A stretch of DNA of 64,000 nucleotides from Marinomonas pontica (GTDB lineage: Bacteria; Pseudomonadota; Gammaproteobacteria; Pseudomonadales; Marinomonadaceae): the NCBI RefSeq assembly GCF_026191375.1, contig NZ_JAODTL010000022.1, positions 1-64,000 on the forward strand, given 5' to 3'. The notes under the pieces were generated by a model, which saw nothing but the letters and a program-made list of their open reading frames with translations, made no database searches and was not told the DNA's origin. Below are positions 56,191 through 64,000 of this stretch, piece by piece. The position numbers were made by a program, and so were the translations under genes. The first letter of the stretch is position 1; the number at the start of each line of letters is the position of its first letter.

Positions 56191-57444
56191 TCAATGCGGA
56201 CGAAGCGCCTTCTTACGCCCACTCGCGTGGCGCTCTCGGTATTCTGTGTCTATGTACTTGTCTGTGGTTGCCATACTGGCGTGTCCGGCGTCTTCTCTGA
56301 CGTGCTCTTTGGGGCGAGTTTTTACATCTTCTGAAATGCCAGTATGTCGTAACCAGTGGACGGTGGCCACACGCAAGTCATCGGCGTCTGTTCTCATGCC
56401 GTCTTCGCACATACGCTCGTAAGCCTTGTCGAAACAATATTGCACGATGTTTCGCACCTGTCTTGAACTTGTCATTGCGCCTTGTCCTCTGTTTTTGGGC
56501 ACAAGGGGCGTGTTTTCGGCAATGGTGGGCAACAACGGCAGGTCTCTAAAACGTCTGTATCGGATCAGGGCGTTTAACATTTCATCTGATACAGCAACGA
56601 GTCGCTCTTTGTTTCCTTTAGACAATACTTTAAACCACCAGTGACCGTCCGAATCTTTAATAAAGTCCCCCATCACGGGCGCTGATCGCTCATCCGCAAC
56701 AAGTTCAGAAATACGCAAATACATGCCAAGTAGAGCATTCATTATGAAAAGAGTGCGTTCGTGATTGGCTGGGTCTTCCTCGGCCAGCATTTCGGCTGTT
56801 TCAATGACGTAATCCCATTGAAGGTTGGAAATACGTCTTACTTGCTTTCGAGTCACTTCTTTTTTTACAAATTTACTTTTTTGTCGAATAAGTGCCACAG
56901 GGTTTTGATGGGCGGCGTCTTCTTGCATTAGGAAGCCATAATATGAAGACAAAATTGAAAAGGTGGCGCGAATGGCGGCTTGAGACAGTGAGTGTTGTTT
57001 GGCTTGTGGCGTTTCGCCATTTTTAAATTCAAGTTTACTGACGTGGGCGACAAAAGGGCGCCAGTCTGCATTTGCTGTTCTTTGTCCCATGTGCAACTTA
57101 AAACGCGCAACGTTCTTGGTACCAATCCAACTTTCTGGAGGGGTAATGCAAAAGTGGATGAACTCTTCAATTTGATCTCTTCTGAGTTCTGTGGATGGGC
57201 AATGTGCAATGTTCCAAGACCATAACAACAGCCTTTCTACTTCTCGGCGATATGAGTTGAAGGTTGCTTGCGAACCGTTGTAACTGTAAATAAAACACAG
57301 CGCCAGCTGAAGGTCTCTACGGTACTCTGCTTTATTTAGCTGAGGTATGTTTTTGCTGAGTTGCGACACAATGCCTTCAAATTGGGTGAAAGGGTTAGGC
57401 AGGTGTTCTAAGTTATCGATCAAAGCAAGTGGGGTCATCATCAT
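56191..57444 (-). CDS. Solitary tyrosine recombinase
   Basis: A 417-residue phage-integrase family protein. The catalytic C-terminal domain (~205-410) shows the first Arg in MYLRISELVADERS (~243), the beta-turn Lys in VLSKGNKERLV, the HxxR box as HWLRHTGIS (~363), the second His in EDAGHASMATTDKYIDTEY (~385) and the nucleophile Tyr in KYID (~396). The N-terminal SAM-like core-binding domain (~60-190) is of ordinary length. There is no phage, excisionase, tRNA att site or integron cassette nearby. It may be an XerD-like house recombinase or a relic of an integrated element. It is convergent with moaE. Confidence 0.82.
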   Translation of the reverse strand: MMMTPLALIDNLEHLPNPFTQFEGIVSQLSKNIPQLNKAEYRRDLQLALCFIYSYNGSQATFNSYRREVERLLLWSWNIAHCPSTELRRDQIEEFIHFCITPPESWIGTKNVARFKLHMGQRTANADWRPFVAHVSKLEFKNGETPQAKQHSLSQAAIRATFSILSSYYGFLMQEDAAHQNPVALIRQKSKFVKKEVTRKQVRRISNLQWDYVIETAEMLAEEDPANHERTLFIMNALLGMYLRISELVADERSAPVMGDFIKDSDGHWWFKVLSKGNKERLVAVSDEMLNALIRYRRFRDLPLLPTIAENTPLVPKNRGQGAMTSSRQVRNIVQYCFDKAYERMCEDGMRTDADDLRVATVHWLRHTGISEDVKTRPKEHVREDAGHASMATTDKYIDTEYRERHASGRKKALRPH

Positions 57445-57770
57445 TCTTATCCAAATAGTCGCATTAGATTAACAAATTTTTTGATATATCCCTATCGGTT
57501 TTGCCTCAAAACGCCTATCTCGCACTCTTATGACGCAATATCGTGTTTATTTATTCCTCATTCTTAGTGCTCTTAGTCTTATTTATTTGATTCATACGAA
57601 ATTGATGTGATTTTTGTTCAAACTAACGTGCATTTGTTCGTATTTGGAACAAAGGTGGAAGCGTTCTCATCCCTCTTTTATCTTTTTATGAAAGGACTAT
57701 TATAAATACATCGAAACGATAAACGATTTAGTTTTTAAATATTAATGAATGATCTCACAAGGAGATAAAT
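57445..57770 (+). other. AT-rich spacer with TTTGTTC repeats before the small secreted proteins
   Basis: A 326-base gap between the recombinase and the secreted proteins holds no gene. TTTGTTC occurs at 57613-57619 and 57633-57639, exactly 20 bases apart. The second copy forms an inverted repeat with GAACAAA at 57647-57653, seven bases away. TATAAA at 57703-57708 or so could be a -10 box. The repeats look like an operator for a dimeric regulator acting on the two downstream genes. Confidence 0.45.
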
Positions 57771-58043
57771 ATGAAAACGTTCACTAAAACAACTTTGGCT
57801 CTATTAACTGCAGCAGTAATGACTACGTCAGCATTTGCTGAAACTGGAACAGAGCGTCTTCAAAGTGCAAAAGGCAGTGTTGAAGCATTGGCGACAACAT
57901 TAGAAAACATGGGTGCAGCTGTTAATACAGATGTTAACTTGAATGGTGCATATACATTTGATCAAAAAGTAGCGGTTTATAATGAAAAACACGCTGAATT
58001 ACAGGATCAATTTGACGCTCTTCACGCCCAAACAGCTGAATAA
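57771..58043 (+). CDS. Small secreted protein, first of tandem pair
   Basis: A 90-residue protein with a signal peptide (KTTLALLTAAVMTTSAFA, cleavage at AFA) and a mature part of ~67 residues. It is mostly helical, has no Cys, and contains ERLQSAKGSVEALATTLENM (~28-47) and QKVAVYNEKHAELQDQFDAL (~65-84). AAGGAG precedes the ATG. It is about two-thirds identical in the mature part to the gene 51 bases downstream, so they arose by tandem duplication. I do not recognise the family; the helix-turn-helix-like layout recalls small periplasmic helical proteins. Confidence 0.8.
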   Translation: MKTFTKTTLALLTAAVMTTSAFAETGTERLQSAKGSVEALATTLENMGAAVNTDVNLNGAYTFDQKVAVYNEKHAELQDQFDALHAQTAE

Positions 58044-58094
58044 TTCATCCCATTATCATTGTCTTAGAATTAAATATTATTAAGGAATACAATT

Positions 58095-58373
58095 ATGAAT
58101 AACCTAAATAAAGCAATGCTTGCCTTCGTTACAGCTTCTGCAATGTCAACTTCTGTTTTTGCAGCGAGTGAATCTGCTTCAGAGCGTATCCAAAGCGCAA
58201 AAGGCAGCGTTGAAGCTTTGTCTGTGACTCTAGAAAACATGGGTGCTGATGTTGATTCAAGTGTTAACCTTAAAGGTGCTTACACAGCGGATCAGAAAGT
58301 GTCTGTATACAATGCAAAACACGCTGAGCTTCAAGCGCAATTTGATGAGCTTCACGCGCAATCTGCAGAATAA
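58095..58373 (+). CDS. Small secreted protein, second of tandem pair
   Basis: A 92-residue paralogue of the preceding protein. It has a signal peptide (MLAFVTASAMSTSVFA) and a mature part with IQSAKGSVEALSVTLENMGA (~31-50), VNLKGAYTADQKVSVYNAKH (~55-74) and the end FDELHAQSAE. Insertion of two residues near the cleavage site is the only length difference. AAGGA precedes the ATG. The strong terminator after it closes the two-gene operon. Its function is unknown; the good ribosome sites suggest high expression. Confidence 0.8.
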   Translation: MNNLNKAMLAFVTASAMSTSVFAASESASERIQSAKGSVEALSVTLENMGADVDSSVNLKGAYTADQKVSVYNAKHAELQAQFDELHAQSAE

Positions 58374-58391
58374 TGCGATGTTCTAAGTTCT

Positions 58392-58420
58392 AAAAAGCCA
58401 AACGTTTGTTTGGCTTTTTT
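58392..58420 (+). terminator. Terminator after the small secreted proteins
   Basis: AAAAAGCCAAAC (58392-58403) pairs perfectly with GTTTGGCTTTTT (58408-58419) around loop GTTT, with a T tract. Confidence 0.9.
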
Positions 58421-58448
58421 GTTGCTTTTCTATTACTTTTTATTTTTA

Positions 58449-59855
58449 TTATTTGTCTTCCTCTAAATCCTCTTTTTTCTCTGCCTCTGCGATTAATTTA
58501 AATTCCTCTTCGGTATATATTATTGTGTTTTTTTCGCTACTAGCTGCGTCTCTTTTTGCTCTTTGAATCAAATATTGTGCGGATTTACCTTTTCCCTGAC
58601 TAAAATCCAACATGGCTCGATAATACAGTGCCATTGGAATGTTGTTTGATGATTTATAATATTGAATATTTGCTCGCCACACTAGGCGGCGCTCATAAAG
58701 AAAATTTGAGCGAACGTAGATGGGTTTGCTCTGGGTTAATTGAGAATAAAGCATAGAAAACATAACGTTGTTAGGATCAATGTCTAATCTCTTTTGGACA
58801 ATGTCGAGTCCTTTTTCATTATTGCTGGTGGCGCTCAAACTAAGTGCTTGAAGGTAATCCGTAAAGTTATTGTGGTTTTCAAGCTTGTCTAAGAAATCAA
58901 CGGACCGTTCAGGGGATTGGATCAGGTAAGAGAACAACGCTTTGGCAAAATTTTTTGCATCATTGTCACGAATCTCTTGATCTAAATAGGCATAGGGTTT
59001 GTCTTCAATTCCGGCTCTATAAGCCAAAAGGCTGGCGCGGAAGAATTCAAAATCAGTGTGTTCTTTTTTACTTAAAATGGTGTTTTTTTTGTCCGTCGAA
59101 AAAGAATCCGACATTCGAGAGTTTGGGGAGGGGTGTGTTGACAAGAATTCTAGCTTGGGGCGACCTAAAGCTTCTTTAAAGAACGCTTGGAATAGTTTTC
59201 TCATTCCTTCCGGTGCCAATCCTGCATCATGTAAATACTCTTGTCCCTGTCTATCGGCTTCTTGTTCTTGATTGCGGCTATACGTTAGGGTGTTTTCTGC
59301 TTGATTGGCGATTCCGCCTAGCCATAACGCGCTAGTGGCATCGGATCCTGCTCCTGCAAGCGCGACTGCAATCCCTGCTCCTAACATCATCAATGTTTTT
59401 TGCAGCTCTTCACCTGAATGCTGTTGCTGTCTTTCATAGTGCCTTAAATCAAGGTGGGCAATTTCATGAGCCAGTAAACCAAACAGCATGTCTTCTTCGC
59501 TGATCATTTCCATGATGTCAGAGTAGATAAATAAATGATTCCCCGGAATGACAAAAGCATTGCTTTGTGAACTGTTTAAAAGGGTCATTTCCACCGTTGT
59601 GTTGTACAAGTTGGTTTGCGGAAGAATGCGTGAAATGGTGTCCTTGAGGTAATCGTAAGCTGGAGGAAAGTCGATCAAAGCCCGACTACCATTTAGTTTG
59701 CGAAACCAGTATTGTCCTAGGATGTATGAAGGATTAGATAAGGCTCTTTCGTCTTGATTGGCTTCTAGATCTGGTATGCTAGCGTTTGTAAAAGTAGTTG
59801 TAAAAACAAGGGTTAAGAGCGCGAACCCTGTTGTAACGTTTCGAAATAGTCTCAT
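58449..59855 (-). CDS. Periplasmic M48 family metalloprotease, BepA-like
   Basis: A 468-residue exported protease; BepA acts in quality control of outer-membrane proteins such as LptD. It has a signal peptide (FALLTLVFTTTFTNA), the zinc motif HEIAHLDLRH (HExxH, ~129-138), the third ligand Glu in NQEQEADRQGQEYLHDAG (~195-212), and a C-terminal helical part (~270-440) suited to TPR repeats. The tail is rich in Glu and Lys. The length and the plan (protease then TPR) match BepA/YfgC. It is divergent from a TusA-like gene, also the arrangement near bepA in several Gammaproteobacteria. Confidence 0.9.
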   Translation of the reverse strand: MRLFRNVTTGFALLTLVFTTTFTNASIPDLEANQDERALSNPSYILGQYWFRKLNGSRALIDFPPAYDYLKDTISRILPQTNLYNTTVEMTLLNSSQSNAFVIPGNHLFIYSDIMEMISEEDMLFGLLAHEIAHLDLRHYERQQQHSGEELQKTLMMLGAGIAVALAGAGSDATSALWLGGIANQAENTLTYSRNQEQEADRQGQEYLHDAGLAPEGMRKLFQAFFKEALGRPKLEFLSTHPSPNSRMSDSFSTDKKNTILSKKEHTDFEFFRASLLAYRAGIEDKPYAYLDQEIRDNDAKNFAKALFSYLIQSPERSVDFLDKLENHNNFTDYLQALSLSATSNNEKGLDIVQKRLDIDPNNVMFSMLYSQLTQSKPIYVRSNFLYERRLVWRANIQYYKSSNNIPMALYYRAMLDFSQGKGKSAQYLIQRAKRDAASSEKNTIIYTEEEFKLIAEAEKKEDLEEDK

Positions 59856-59878
59856 AATACGGCAAATGCATTGGGTGG

Positions 59879-60136
59879 ATGAATAATAAAATGACGGTCA
59901 ATTTAGAGAATCAGTATGACGTAATCTTGGATGCAAGAGAAGATCGTTGCCCAATGCCCTTGCTAAAAGCCAAAATGGCTTTAAACAGAATGTCAGCAGG
60001 TGAGTGTCTGTGTCTTAGGGCAGGGGACGCGGGTTCTTTGAAAGATATCCCGCAATACGTGGCGTTGGTTGGTTTTTCTTTGCTGGAAATGCGCGAAGAA
60101 GAGAGTGAATATACCTTCGTGATTCAAAAACACTGA
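59879..60136 (+). CDS. TusA family sulfurtransferase-like protein
   Basis: An 85-residue cytosolic protein of the TusA/SirA family. The signature is DAREDRCPMPLLKAKMAL (~17-34), in which the Cys of the CPxP motif carries the persulfide. An alternative start at Met5 (59891) is possible. It is a paralogue outside the tus operon, so its partner is unclear; members beside bepA and perM-type genes are common, and the gene lies 11 bases ahead of the AI-2E family gene. Confidence 0.88.
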   Translation: MNNKMTVNLENQYDVILDAREDRCPMPLLKAKMALNRMSAGECLCLRAGDAGSLKDIPQYVALVGFSLLEMREEESEYTFVIQKH

Positions 60137-60147
60137 ACGAGTCTAGT

Positions 60148-61209
60148 ATGTTTAAAATTGTAGATACGTTGATTAAACGATATTTTTCTAATGAAGAAGT
60201 GGTGGTCTTTCTACTTTTGCTGATGGCAACGGTTTGTGTTTTGGCGTTTTGGGGTGGGATTTTAGCGCCTATCTTGATTGCAATCGTGTTGGCTTTTTTG
60301 CTGCAAGGTGTGGTGGATCGTTTACAGCGGCTTGGTCTTGGTCATTTGACTTCGGTACTGATTGTATTTTCCAGCTTTATCACAGCCTGTACCGTGTTTA
60401 TTGGGGTGATGGTGCCGATACTGTGGCGACAAGCTGTGCGTTTTGTGCAAGATGCCCCCAGAATGTTTACAGTGATTCGTGATGAAATACAGCAATTTGC
60501 AGAAGGGCATAGCGACCTTGTGAGTCAGTCTGCGATTGATGAATTGATCAATTCATTGGCAAACGAATCGACCAATCTAGGGCAATGGCTGGTGTCCTTT
60601 TCTTTGTCGAGTATTCCGTCTTTATTTTCTGTGGTGATTTATGTGGTTTTGGTGCCTTTAGTGATGTTTTTCTTGCTAAAGGACCAAGAGCGTATATTGA
60701 GTTATTTAACCTCATGGTTGCCAAAAGAAAGAAAAATGATGCGAAACATTGCTCACGAAATGAACGATCAAATTGCCAATTACATACGTGGTAAGTTCAT
60801 TGAAATGATTGTTGTTGGGGCAGTTACCTACGTTGTATTTTTGATCTTTGGCTTAAAGTACGCGGAGTTGTTGGCGTTGCTTGTTGGCCTATCTGTGCTG
60901 ATTCCATACATAGGGGCGGCTGCGGTCACGATTCCAGTGGTGTTGGTGGCGTTTTATCAATACGGTACGCAAAATGATTTTATATATGTAGTGGTTGCGT
61001 ATTTGGTGGTTCAGGCCTTAGACGGCAATGTGCTTGTGCCGTTGCTGTTTTCTGAAGCGGTTAATTTACATCCACTGGCGATCATTGTTGCTGTGTTGTT
61101 TTTTGGTGGTATTTGGGGTTTTTGGGGAATATTTTTCGCCATTCCACTAGCTACATTGGTCAAAGCAATTATTAATGCGTGGCCGAACCAAGAGCAGTTA
61201 ACGTATTAA
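60148..61209 (+). CDS. AI-2E family transporter, PerM-like
   Basis: A 353-residue inner-membrane protein of the AI-2E transporter family. There are about seven to eight membrane helices: VFLLLLMATVCVLAFWGGIL (~19-38), the paired ILIAIVLAFLLQGVVDRL (~42-59), VLIVFSSFITACTVFIGVMV, SIPSLFSVVIYVVLVPLVMF (~155-174), and a C-terminal block (~215-340) with LVGLSVLIPYIGAAAVTIPV and GGIWGFWGIFFAIPLATLVK. LIPYIGA and FGGIWG are family signatures. It forms an operon with the TusA-like gene; PerM is linked to BepA by gene neighbourhood in other bacteria. The substrate is not known. Confidence 0.9.
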   Translation: MFKIVDTLIKRYFSNEEVVVFLLLLMATVCVLAFWGGILAPILIAIVLAFLLQGVVDRLQRLGLGHLTSVLIVFSSFITACTVFIGVMVPILWRQAVRFVQDAPRMFTVIRDEIQQFAEGHSDLVSQSAIDELINSLANESTNLGQWLVSFSLSSIPSLFSVVIYVVLVPLVMFFLLKDQERILSYLTSWLPKERKMMRNIAHEMNDQIANYIRGKFIEMIVVGAVTYVVFLIFGLKYAELLALLVGLSVLIPYIGAAAVTIPVVLVAFYQYGTQNDFIYVVVAYLVVQALDGNVLVPLLFSEAVNLHPLAIIVAVLFFGGIWGFWGIFFAIPLATLVKAIINAWPNQEQLTY

Positions 61210-61250
61210 GCTTTTTACGCCTTTAGACTTTGGTTTTTGCGGTTAAAAAC

Positions 61251-61280
61251 ATGCCCGTTCAGTGTAGAACGGGCATTTTT
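61251..61280. terminator. Terminator between the PerM-like and GH13 genes
   Basis: ATGCCCGTTC (61251-61260) pairs perfectly with GAACGGGCAT (61267-61276) around loop AGTGTA, then TTTT; AAAAAC on the left side gives a T tract for the convergent gene as well. Confidence 0.85.
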
Positions 61281-61281
61281 A

Positions 61282-62910
61282 TTATGTGTTTACTGTTGCA
61301 AGTAAAACACTGTATGGCGGTAAGACGACGGTATTGTGATGGTCCACATAGCCACTTGGAATGGCTTCTGGAAGCGTTAAAACCGTCAATGTTTGTTCAA
61401 CAGGCAGAATTTTGTCTTGGTGTGACGTGTTGATCGCGACATACAAACGTTTGCCTTGGAAACTGCGCAAGAAAGTAAGGGTGGTGTCATCGTTGTACAA
61501 AAACTCTATGTCACCGAATCGCAGTTCTGGATGGCCACGTCTAACATGCAGAAAATCACGGTAGGCATGCAAAACAGAATCGCGATTGCCATCTTGCACA
61601 TCAACCGCCAGAGCACGTTGTGATTCAGCTATGGGTAACCAGGGTTGATTGTTTTGAGTAAAGCCGCCTAATGTTTCATTTTTCCATGGAAGAGGCGTTC
61701 TGCAACCGTCTCTTCCTTTAAATTCTGGCCAAAAAGCGATCCCAAATGGATCCACCAATTGATCAAATTCAAGTTCTGCTTCGGGTAAGCCCAGTTCTTC
61801 TCCTTGGTATAAGCACACACTTCCTCTTAGCGTTAAGAGCATCGCCATGTAAATTTTACTTTTTGCGATTGGGTCGTGATTGTTCCCCCAGCGAGTCGCT
61901 ACTCGTTCCACATCATGGTTGCCGATTGACCAGCATGGCCAGCCATCGCCCAGTCCGGCTTCTATAGTCTGCATTGTGTTGCGAATGTGTGTCATCGAGG
62001 AGTCGTGGGTGAGTAAGTCAAAGGAGTAGCACATGTGTAATTTGTCTCCTCCTTGAGTGTAGGCCGCCATCGTTTCGAGAGCAAAATCACAGCCGACTTC
62101 ACCCACTGTCGTGGTATTGGGGTAATGATCCAGTAAGCCTCGTAAACGTTGCAAAAAGCCGATATTTTCAGGTCTAGATTTATCGTAAAGGTGAAGTTGG
62201 TAAGCGTATGGATTGTCGAGACGAACGCCAATACTGCCTTCGACTACATCTTCTTTTGGTGGGTTGTTGCGAAGTTCGACATCATGATAATAGTAATTGG
62301 CAGTATCTAAACGAAATCCATCTACGCCGCGCTTGAGCCAGAATTCAACGGTTTCTAATAGCGCGTCTACAACGTCAGGGTTATGGAAATTCAAATCAGG
62401 CTGACTGTCTAAAAAATTATGCAGATAATATTGTTTGCGGCGACTGTCCCAGTGCCAAGCTGGTCCACCAAACACTGAGAGCCAATTATTCGGGACAGTG
62501 CCATCCGAATTCGCGTCTGCCCAAATGTACCAATCGGCTTTAGCGTTAGCATGATTGCTACGAGATTCAACAAACCAAGGGTGTTGGTCTGAGCTGTGAT
62601 TCAGCACCTGATCAATCATGACCTTTAATCCATGTTGGTGGGCTGACTCTATTAGTGCATCGAAATCACTCATGTCGCCAAAAATAGGGTCTACGTCACA
62701 ATAATCAGACACATCGTAACCAAAGTCTTTCATTGGAGAGGTGAAAAAAGGCGAGAGCCAAATCGCATCAACGCCCAATGAGGCAATATAGTCCATTTTT
62801 GCGGTGACACCGGGTAGGTCGCCAATGCCATCGTTATTCGAATCAAAAAAACTTCTGGGATAAACCTGATAAATGACTGCGCCACGCCACCACTCTTGAT
62901 TATTAGTCAT
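61282..62910 (-). CDS. GH13 alpha-glucosidase
   Basis: A 542-residue cytosolic glycoside hydrolase of family 13, oligo-1,6-glucosidase/alpha-glucosidase type. The family opening WWRGAVIYQVYPRSFFDSNN (~7-26) is followed by DGIGDLPGVTAKMDYIASLG. The catalytic residues lie in GFRLDTANYYY (Asp, ~200), TVGEVG (Glu, ~270) and SIGNHDVER (Asp, ~332). The metal loop DSNNDGIGD near residue 23 is present. It should release glucose from short alpha-glucosides such as maltose or isomaltose; exact linkage preference is uncertain. It is divergent from an MFS transporter gene, which may bring in its sugar. Confidence 0.9.
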   Translation of the reverse strand: MTNNQEWWRGAVIYQVYPRSFFDSNNDGIGDLPGVTAKMDYIASLGVDAIWLSPFFTSPMKDFGYDVSDYCDVDPIFGDMSDFDALIESAHQHGLKVMIDQVLNHSSDQHPWFVESRSNHANAKADWYIWADANSDGTVPNNWLSVFGGPAWHWDSRRKQYYLHNFLDSQPDLNFHNPDVVDALLETVEFWLKRGVDGFRLDTANYYYHDVELRNNPPKEDVVEGSIGVRLDNPYAYQLHLYDKSRPENIGFLQRLRGLLDHYPNTTTVGEVGCDFALETMAAYTQGGDKLHMCYSFDLLTHDSSMTHIRNTMQTIEAGLGDGWPCWSIGNHDVERVATRWGNNHDPIAKSKIYMAMLLTLRGSVCLYQGEELGLPEAELEFDQLVDPFGIAFWPEFKGRDGCRTPLPWKNETLGGFTQNNQPWLPIAESQRALAVDVQDGNRDSVLHAYRDFLHVRRGHPELRFGDIEFLYNDDTTLTFLRSFQGKRLYVAINTSHQDKILPVEQTLTVLTLPEAIPSGYVDHHNTVVLPPYSVLLATVNT

Positions 62911-62940
62911 GATTTTTCTCTCTTAAAATAGGGAAGTTTT

Positions 62941-62957
62941 GGTATAAGCGCTAACAG
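62941..62957. promoter_or_regulatory. Candidate LacI-family operator
   Basis: GGTATAAGCGCTAACAG lies between the divergent glucosidase and MFS genes, about 30 bases before the glucosidase start. Its core AAGCGCT and the near-palindrome TAAGCGCTAA resemble LacI-family sites. No LacI-family gene is within the window. Confidence 0.35.
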
Positions 62958-63097
62958 AATTAGTTAGATTTATAGAGGATAGGTTCCATTCTCTGTCGTG
63001 CTTTTTGTTGCTGTTTCCAGCATACTCAATGATTCCTATTAATGCATACTTATTTGCCGTTATAACCTACCAAATTTCTGGTTTTTCTGGAGCTCTG

Positions 63098-64000
63098 ATG
63101 TTTTCTGAAAATGCTCGTCCTGTGGCATGGCCCCTTGTTCTTTTTTTACTTTTTTTCTGTGCCTTGGTAGGCGTCATGATGCCTTATATTTCGATGTATT
63201 ATAAATCGATTGGTTTAAGTGCCTCTGAAATTGGCCGTTTAATGTCGACGTTTACTTTGTCGGGTATTGTCATTCCGCATTTTTGGGGGTGGTTGACGGC
63301 AAAAGTAGGGCTGCCAAAGCGCATACTCAGCTTGGGATATTGGGCTGCTTTGTTGCCGTGATTCCTTTTAACTGGAGTAATGAATTCGAAACTTTGTGGT
63401 TATTAACGTGCACTATGGCGCTGTTTTACTCGGCGTTGATCCCTATGACTGACTCTCTGGCTGTGAGAAGCATAAGACACTTAGACGTACCGTACACTCG
63501 ATTGCGAGTTGGTGGTTCGATAGGGTATGTGTTTGCAGTGACGGGTGCGGGTTTCTTGATTGGACAATTTGGTACCGTTGTTGTCATTCCGACCATGTGT
63601 ACTTTTCTTGCTTTAGCGGTGGTGACGTCGTTTTTTCTGAAAGAACAAGCGTATGAAGTTAATACGCAAAAAGCGACCACCTCCTTTATGGCTCTAGTGA
63701 AGACCCCAGAGTCAATGTTGTTCTTTACGCTGGCTTTTTTGGCTTTTATGTCCCACGCGCCATTCAATGTCTTTTTTGCGGTGCATTTATCAAACCTCGG
63801 ATACAGCGGTCAGTCTATTGGTCTATTAATGGCGCTTGGCGTCGTGATTGAGATTTTTTTGTTTTTGTTTTTGGCAACACCATTAAAAAATTCGATGTTG
63901 TGCACATTATCATGTTGTGTTTCGTTTGTGGTGTTGTTCGTTGGGTATTGGTTGGGTGGTTCGCTTCTATTGTTTGGGTATTGGTGCTTACCCAGTTGCT
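63098..64000 (+). pseudogene. MFS transporter, partial at window edge, frame broken twice
   Basis: A major facilitator transporter resembling the HcaT/phenylpropionate-type group. It starts MFSENARPVAWPLVLFLLFF (GGAG upstream of 63098), and LSASEIGRLMSTFTLSGIVI and WGWLTAKVGLPKR form the loop between helices 2 and 3. The frame breaks at GGG 63342-63344 and at A6 63885-63890; one extra base at each restores LGYWGCFVAVIPFNW, then DSLAVRSIRHLDVPYTRLRV and, at the end, KKFDVVHIIMLCFVCGVVRW and FASIVWVLVLTQL. The gene continues past 64000. It may import substrates for the divergent glucosidase, but the family more often takes aromatic acids, so substrate is open. Confidence 0.78.

Overview
The window looks like chromosomal DNA of a marine gammaproteobacterium. 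Base composition is moderate, genes are densely packed, and the order fimV-truA-trpF-trpB-trpA-accD-folC-SPOR gene-cvpA-purF-metZ is the one known from Pseudomonas and Oceanospirillales. Protein style and gene order suggest Marinomonas or a close relative; this is inference from recall, not a search. I see no rRNA, tRNA, CRISPR array, complete insertion sequence or prophage.

Layout. 1-500: the 5' end of leuA (minus), whose homology stops at about 219 and gives way to non-coding, palindrome-rich DNA at the window edge. 685-1875: an Lrp/AsnC regulator and ribA. 2013-5607: three envelope genes of unknown role (Sel1-like, DUF4105, Gln-rich coiled coil). 5634-11031: housekeeping genes (srmB, DUF1415, a CvfB-like S1 protein, panE, yajQ, an alkyltransferase-like protein, fxsA). 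11161-13154: groES-groEL behind a heat-shock type promoter. 13484-25340: the fimV to metZ block, joining pilus/polarity, tRNA modification, tryptophan, fatty acid, folate, purine and methionine synthesis. 25454-29766: an RND efflux pump and its adaptor. 30022-37057: uup, DUF2760 and two unusual Hsp70-like genes in one tight operon. 37102-40495: mltC and an OsmC-YcaO fusion gene (minus). 40690-44559: a siderophore ABC importer behind a Fur-like site. 44717-50887: mixed genes (lipase, MarC, RraA, a possible DEDDh-fold protein, M14 peptidase, efpL, trmJ). 50944-54829: a DnaJ-domain membrane protein and an EAL protein. 54991-56169: moaC-moaD-moaE. 56191-57444: a solitary tyrosine recombinase. 57771-58373: two tandem secreted small proteins. 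58449-64000: M48 protease, TusA-like protein, PerM-like protein, a GH13 glucosidase and the start of an MFS transporter.

Data quality matters here. Six genes (DUF4105 gene, truA, trpF, OsmC-YcaO gene, moaD, MFS gene) have their reading frame broken at nine places. Each break is a one-base change, eight of nine read as a missing base and nearly all lie in a homopolymer. In each case adding or removing that base restores a full-length, family-like protein. Because truA, trpF and moaD are housekeeping genes, base-calling error is the simplest explanation. Two of the breaks (3287-3293 and 55693-55699) also happen to form the classic -1 slippery heptamer T TTT TTC, so programmed frameshifting is a second possibility there. 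Apparent truA-trpF and ycaO-mltC fusion reading frames are products of these breaks.

The most interesting biology is the DUF2760/double-Hsp70 operon, the OsmC-YcaO protein, the tandem small secreted proteins with a repeat-rich upstream region, the hairpin that buries the ribosome binding site of rraA, a 23-bp perfect inverted repeat between divergent operons, and the three-gene envelope operon at 2013-5607.
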